DNA of 36,382 bases from an uncultured Oscillospiraceae bacterium (lineage in GTDB: Bacteria > Bacillota > Clostridia > Oscillospirales > Oscillospiraceae): NCBI GenBank assembly GCA_934572465.1, contig CAKTLG010000016.1, forward strand, positions 1-36,382, given 5' to 3'. Shown piece by piece: positions 32,621-36,382 of the stretch. How positions within the stretch are numbered: position 1 is the stretch's first letter; each line of letters opens with the position of its first letter. Under the pieces are notes generated by a model that was not told the origin of the DNA, did no database searches, and saw only the letters and a list, made by a program, of their open reading frames with translations. Position numbers and translations under genes: made by a program.

Positions 32621-33556
32621 ATGAACGAGATCAGTCTCAAGCAGCTTGAGGTCTTTGCCGCGGTGGTGGAATACGGCGGCTTTACGCGCGCGGCGGAGGA
32701 GCTGTTTTTTAACCAGTCCACCGTGAGCGCACACATCAGCCAGCTGGAGCGGGCGCTGGGGCGCGCCCTCTTCCTCCGCGGCAGCCGCCGCCAGCTCCAG
32801 CTGACGGCGGCGGGCGAGCAGGTCTACCCCATCGCCAAGCGCATCCTTTCCGACTGCGGCACGCTGCGCACGCTATTCGCCGACAGCGCGGCCGACGCGG
32901 AGAGCGTCGCGCTCGGCGCGTCGACGGTGCCGGGGCAGTATCTGCTGCCGGACTATCTCTCGGCCTATTTGCAGCGCGAGCCGGCCTTCCGCTATACGCT
33001 GCGGCGCGGCGACAGCGCGGGCGTACACCGGATGCTCATCAGCGGCGAGATCACGATGGGCTTCGTCGGCGCGGTCAGCGAGCCGGAGCGCGTGAGCTAT
33101 CTTCCCCTCGCCGAAGACAAGCTGGTGCTCGCCGCGCCGAATACGGCGCACTATCGGGCGCTCAAGGCGCAGGGCGTATACGGGCGCGATCTGCTCTCCT
33201 GCCCGACCGTGGCGCGCGAGGAGGATTCCGGCACCGATCGGAGCCTGCGCAGCTATATGCACAGCATCGGCATCCCGCCGGAATCGCTCAACATCGTTGC
33301 GCGCGTGGACGATCCGGAGGCGATCAAGCGCATGGTCGCCAGCGGCGTGGGCGTCTCCGTGCTCTCGGCGCTGTCGGTAAAGGACGAGGAGGAGAGCGGA
33401 GCGCTGCTGACCTTTGAAATGGATCGCTGCGCGCTCAAGCGCAGCATCTACCTCATCACGCTGCGCGGGCGCAGTCTCAGCCCCGCCGAGCAGCGGTTCC
33501 TTGAGTTTTTGAAAAGCCGCAAGCGGAAGCGGACGCATCCGGACGCAGACAGATAA
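32621..33556 (+). CDS. LysR-family transcriptional regulator
   Basis: The 311-residue regulator is of normal length. The N-terminal winged HTH is clear (LKQLEVFAAVVEYGGFTRAAEELFFNQSTVSAHISQLERALG, then LFLRGSRRQLQLTAAGEQVY), followed by the linker helix and a periplasmic-binding-protein-like effector domain (about 90-295). The start at 32621 gives the typical MNEISLKQLEVF; upstream in-frame codons overlap the promoter. The ribosome binding site is weak (AGAGGG, 11 bases). LysR regulators usually control a divergent neighbour, here the M23/M50 pair, but that is unproven; the effector is unknown. Confidence 0.9.
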   Translation: MNEISLKQLEVFAAVVEYGGFTRAAEELFFNQSTVSAHISQLERALGRALFLRGSRRQLQLTAAGEQVYPIAKRILSDCGTLRTLFADSAADAESVALGASTVPGQYLLPDYLSAYLQREPAFRYTLRRGDSAGVHRMLISGEITMGFVGAVSEPERVSYLPLAEDKLVLAAPNTAHYRALKAQGVYGRDLLSCPTVAREEDSGTDRSLRSYMHSIGIPPESLNIVARVDDPEAIKRMVASGVGVSVLSALSVKDEEESGALLTFEMDRCALKRSIYLITLRGRSLSPAEQRFLEFLKSRKRKRTHPDADR

Positions 33557-33598
33557 GAGGAAGGGCATGGCCAAAGGCCATGCCCTTCCTCTCTATGC
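33556..33598. terminator. Bidirectional terminator, LysR gene / metal-binding protein gene
   Basis: A 17-bp perfect stem AGAGGAAGGGCATGGCC/GGCCATGCCCTTCCTCT (33556-33572, 33576-33592) with an AAA loop begins in the stop codon of the LysR gene. It lies 13 bases from the convergent HMA gene. Confidence 0.85.
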
Positions 33599-33611
33599 TC
33601 AGCTTGTCTCG

Positions 33612-33869
33612 TTATTTTTTCAAAAAGCCGAAAAGCCCGTGCTTTTCGTAAGGCTTCGCGCTCACGGAGAGCACGTCGTAGCCCGTTTCGCCGATGGCGG
33701 CGCGCAGCGCGGTCTCGTCGAGCGGCTGCTCGCTGAGGATGACGCACTCCCCCTTTGCGTGGGAGGACGCGACCTTCTTGACGGCAAAGGCCTTGCGTAC
33801 GGCGTCGTTGACGTGCGCCTCGCACATGCCGCACATCATGCCGCCGATTTTGACGGTGGTCTCAGTCAT
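33612..33869 (-). CDS. HMA-domain metal-binding protein (CopZ-like)
   Basis: The 85-residue protein has one heavy-metal-associated domain: the metal-binding loop GGMMCGMCEAHVNDAV (Cys13, Cys16 of a CxxC), the beta-alpha-beta-beta-alpha-beta pattern, and CVILSEQPLDETALRAAIGETGYDV. A short C-terminal extension ends in KHGLFGFLKK. CopZ-type proteins bind Cu(I) or Zn(II) and pass it on to ATPases; MCGMC loops are a variant. The start at 33869 is set by AAGGA nine bases upstream; a long upstream extension is discarded. The feo locus position suggests a link with iron or metal handling. Confidence 0.9.
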   Translation of the reverse strand: MTETTVKIGGMMCGMCEAHVNDAVRKAFAVKKVASSHAKGECVILSEQPLDETALRAAIGETGYDVLSVSAKPYEKHGLFGFLKK

Positions 33870-33917
33870 GAAAAAACTTCCTTTCTGCCCCCTGCGGGGC
33901 GCTTTGAAACAAAAGGG

Positions 33918-33947
33918 AGGAGAGGCGCGGTCTCCCGCGCCTCTCAT
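33918..33947 (-). terminator. Hairpin between the Cys-rich peptide and HMA genes
   Basis: An 11-bp perfect stem GAGAGGCGCGG/CCGCGCCTCTC (33920-33930, 33935-33945) is followed on the minus strand by CTCCCTTTTG. Termination may be partial, letting the HMA gene be transcribed at a reduced level. Confidence 0.6.
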
Positions 33948-33951
33948 GTTG

Positions 33952-34128
33952 TTATTGCGGTCCGCCGTGACAGCCGCCGTGCATGGCACAGTGGGCACAG
34001 TTCCCGCCACAGGAGTTCTTTCCCGCCTTCTTCTGCCGGATGAGGTGGGTGGAGATAAGGATGACTATGGCAAGCAGGATGGCAGAGACGATGATCGTTG
34101 ACAGGTTTGCGGTCAACCAGTTCAACAT
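33952..34128 (-). CDS. FeoB-associated Cys-rich membrane protein
   Basis: The 58-residue peptide has an N-terminal transmembrane helix (about 8-28: LSTIIVSAILLAIVILIS), a basic stop-transfer segment (RQKKAGK), then a Cys/His/Gly-rich tail with Cys40, Cys44, Cys47 and Cys53 plus several His. This matches the FeoB-associated Cys-rich membrane protein family, found beside feoB in Firmicutes and sometimes regarded as a stand-in for FeoC. It is too short for many gene finders. AGGAG lies nine bases upstream; it follows feoB by 43 bases. The tail may bind iron or an Fe-S cluster or simply sense redox. Confidence 0.9.
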   Translation of the reverse strand: MLNWLTANLSTIIVSAILLAIVILISTHLIRQKKAGKNSCGGNCAHCAMHGGCHGGPQ

Positions 34129-34171
34129 GGAAAATCACTCCTTTCAGAAAAACGATGGGTATCGTCTGCTC

Positions 34172-36382
34172 TCAGACTCTGGTGCTGAGCTTGGTGGCTT
34201 CCTTATAGGGCTTGAAGAGCATGTAGATGATGCCGGCGAGCACGGCGATGGCCGCGATCAGGCCGATGACGTTCAGGCTGCCGGTGAAGGCGTTGCCGAA
34301 CTGGTTGATCATCAGGGCGATCACATAGGCGAAGCCGCACTGATAGCCGATGGCGAACCACGTCCACTTGGGGCTGTTCATCTCGCGCTTGATCGCGCCG
34401 ATGGCGGCAAAGCACGGAGCGCACAGCAGGTTGAACACCAGGAAGGAATACGCGGTGACGCTGGTGAACGCTGCGGCAAGGTTCTGATACACGTTCAGGT
34501 CTCCACCGCCGTAGAGGATGCCGAGCGTGCCGACGATGTTCTCCTTGGCGACAAGGCCGGTGATGGAGGCGACAGCCGCCTGCCAGTTGCCCCAGCCGAG
34601 CGGGATGAAGATCCAGGCGATCAGGTTGCCGATCTTGGCAAGGATGGAGGAGTCGATCTGCTCCTCAGTGAGCATCTGGAACGTGCCGTCGACCCAGCCG
34701 AAGTAGGTGGTGAACCACACGAAGATGGTGGAAAGCAGGATGATGGTGCCGGCCTTCTTGATGAACGACCAGCCGCGCTCCCACATGGAGCGGAGCACGT
34801 TGCCGAGGGTCGGCCAGTGGTAGGCGGGCAGCTCCATGACGAAGGGAGCGGGATCGCCGGAGAACATCTTGGTCTTCTTCAGGATGATGCCGGAGATGAT
34901 GATGGCGGCCATGCCGATGAAGTAGGCGGAGGCGGAGACCAGCGCGCTGCCGCCGAACATCGCACCGGCGATCATGCCGATGAACGGAACCTTGGCGCCG
35001 CAGGGGATGAACGTGGTGGTCATGATCGTCATACGGCGGTCACGCTCATTTTCGATGGTACGGGAGGCCATGATGCCCGGAACGCCGCAGCCCATACCGA
35101 TGAGCATGGGGATGAAGGACTTGCCGGACAGGCCGAAGCGGCGGAAGATACGGTCGAGCACGAAGGCGATACGGGCCATGTAGCCGCAGGCCTCGAGGAA
35201 GGCGAGCAGCAGGAACAGCACGAGCATCTGCGGCACGAAGCCGAGCACCGCGCCGACACCGGCGACGATACCGTCAAGGATCAGGCCGTTGAGCCACTCC
35301 GCCGTACCGGCGGCCTCAAGGGCGTTGCCGATCAGCACAGGCACGCCGGGGACCCAAACGCCGTAGTCGGCCGGATCGGGCTCGTCAAAGCCGTTCTCTT
35401 CAAAGTAGCTGACAGCGTCCACGTAGGTCATGGGGACGGTGGACTCCTCGTCCGCGCCCTCGGGGATCTCGGAATAGTAAACGGTCATGTCGTTGATGGC
35501 GAGGGTCTCCTCATCCTCAACGCCGATCACAACAGAGCTTTCAGCGGGCTGCACGGCCTGCATTTCGGCAAGCGCGGCGGACGCGTCGAAATCCTCTGCC
35601 TCGGTATCCAGCTCATAGAAGCCGCTCACCGCTTCGCTGGCGGCGGTATACTCGTCGCTCACGTCACCGTAAGCGGCGGAGCCGATGCCGAAAAGATGGA
35701 AGCCGTCGCCGAACAGGCCGTCGTTGGCCCAGTCCGTTGCGGCGGAGCCGACGGTGACCATGGCGATGTAGTAGACCAGGAACATGACGAGCGCGAAGAT
35801 CGGCAGGCCCAGCCAGCGGTTGGTGACGATCTTATCGATCTTATCGGAGGTGGACAGCTCGCCCTTGTTTTTCTTCTTGTAGCAGCCCTTCATCAGCTGG
35901 GCGATGTACACATAGCGCTCGTTGGTGATGATGCTCTCGGCATCGTCGTCCAGTTCGGTCTCGGCGGCCTTGATGTCCTGCTCGATGTGCTCCATCGTGT
36001 CCGTGGGGATCTTGAGCTGGGCGAGCACCTTGTCGTCGCGCTCGAAGATCTTGATGGCATACCAGCGCTGCTGCTCCTCGGGCATACCGTGCACGGCGGC
36101 CTCTTCAATGTGGGCGATGGCGTGCTCGACAGGGCCGGAGAAGGTGTGCATGGGAACGGTCTTTGCGCCGCTCGCCGCGCGGACAGCCGCCTCGGCGGCC
36201 TCCATCACGCCGTCGCCCTTGAGCGCGGAGATCTCGATGATCTCGCAGCCGAGTTCGCGGGCAAGCTCCTTGGTGTTGATCTGGTCGCCGTTCTTGCGCA
36301 CAACGTCCATCATGTTGATGGCGATGACCACGGGGATGCCGAGCTCGGTGAGCTGGGTGGTGAGATACAGGTTGCGCTCGAG
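34172..36382 (-). CDS. feoB: Ferrous iron transporter FeoB (5' end cut by window edge)
   Basis: The visible 736 residues lack the N-terminal start of the G domain, which lies beyond base 36382. The reading frame is open to the edge (LERNLYLTTQLTELGIPVVIAINMMDV, with G4 NMMD). The cytoplasmic helical domain follows (CYKKK-like linker), then a membrane region with the two Gate motifs: MLIGMGCGVPGIMASRTIENERDRRMTI and the later CAPCFAAIGAIKREM. Fe(II) uptake across the cytoplasmic membrane is powered by GTP. An acidic extracellular insert of about 110 residues lies between the first two membrane helices (35360-35698). The C-terminal end ...KEATKLSTRV is complete. Confidence 0.95.
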   Translation of the reverse strand, partial: LERNLYLTTQLTELGIPVVIAINMMDVVRKNGDQINTKELARELGCEIIEISALKGDGVMEAAEAAVRAASGAKTVPMHTFSGPVEHAIAHIEEAAVHGMPEEQQRWYAIKIFERDDKVLAQLKIPTDTMEHIEQDIKAAETELDDDAESIITNERYVYIAQLMKGCYKKKNKGELSTSDKIDKIVTNRWLGLPIFALVMFLVYYIAMVTVGSAATDWANDGLFGDGFHLFGIGSAAYGDVSDEYTAASEAVSGFYELDTEAEDFDASAALAEMQAVQPAESSVVIGVEDEETLAINDMTVYYSEIPEGADEESTVPMTYVDAVSYFEENGFDEPDPADYGVWVPGVPVLIGNALEAAGTAEWLNGLILDGIVAGVGAVLGFVPQMLVLFLLLAFLEACGYMARIAFVLDRIFRRFGLSGKSFIPMLIGMGCGVPGIMASRTIENERDRRMTIMTTTFIPCGAKVPFIGMIAGAMFGGSALVSASAYFIGMAAIIISGIILKKTKMFSGDPAPFVMELPAYHWPTLGNVLRSMWERGWSFIKKAGTIILLSTIFVWFTTYFGWVDGTFQMLTEEQIDSSILAKIGNLIAWIFIPLGWGNWQAAVASITGLVAKENIVGTLGILYGGGDLNVYQNLAAAFTSVTAYSFLVFNLLCAPCFAAIGAIKREMNSPKWTWFAIGYQCGFAYVIALMINQFGNAFTGSLNVIGLIAAIAVLAGIIYMLFKPYKEATKLSTRV

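Overview
The window looks like chromosomal DNA from a GC-rich, spore-forming Gram-positive anaerobe of the Clostridia, probably Oscillospiraceae-like. This placement is inferred, not proven. It rests on the conserved Firmicutes gene orders tig-clpP-clpX-lon-ysxC and rplS-lepB-rbgA-rnhB-yraN, a SpoIVFA/SpoIVFB-like pair, AGGAGG-type ribosome binding sites, and housekeeping promoters with TTGACA/TATAAT hexamers. Almost all of the DNA is ordinary chromosomal coding sequence. I see no phage, insertion sequence, CRISPR array or tRNA.

Layout. The left edge (1-41) is the 5' end of a 16S rRNA gene read leftward, with its leader and a strong promoter at 245-273. Next come a 26-residue Cys-rich peptide gene, an unknown lipoprotein, and an FMN-dependent alpha-hydroxy-acid oxidase (all minus strand). 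Then follow a large Mur ligase/ATP-grasp fusion (plus), a CorA-type transporter (minus), a nitroreductase and an unknown four-helix membrane protein (plus). Next are an XRE regulator and a BlaI/BlaR1-type regulator pair whose sensor carries an unusually long, repeat-containing ectodomain (minus). An nhaC-HAD phosphatase-TrmH methyltransferase-SAM methyltransferase operon follows (plus).

From 18,075 to 31,000 everything is minus strand. It holds the protein quality-control block (trigger factor, ClpP, ClpX, Lon, YsxC), then the ribosome/secretion block (L19, signal peptidase, RbgA, RNase HII, YraN, metallophosphoesterase), then a radical-SAM protein and its DUF2344 partner. Next is an M23/M50 peptidase pair resembling SpoIVFA/SpoIVFB. 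After a LysR regulator (plus), the right end is a ferrous-iron uptake locus on the minus strand: FeoB (cut by the window edge), a FeoB-associated Cys-rich membrane peptide, and an HMA-domain metal-binding protein.

Most worth a second look are: (1) the fusion of a MurE-like ligase, lacking the normal DNPR/DNPA specificity motif, to a C-terminal ATP-grasp ligase, which suggests one polypeptide making two bonds on a wall precursor or a related peptide; (2) the BlaR1-type protease with about 940 extracellular residues containing a tandemly repeated sensor module, and CTAA-N4-TTAG dyads upstream of its operon; (3) several clean inverted repeats in promoters and 5' leaders (nhaC, clpP, XRE gene); (4) the histone-like Lys/Ala/Glu tail on trigger factor; (5) the FeoB acidic insert and the HMA protein encoded beside it.
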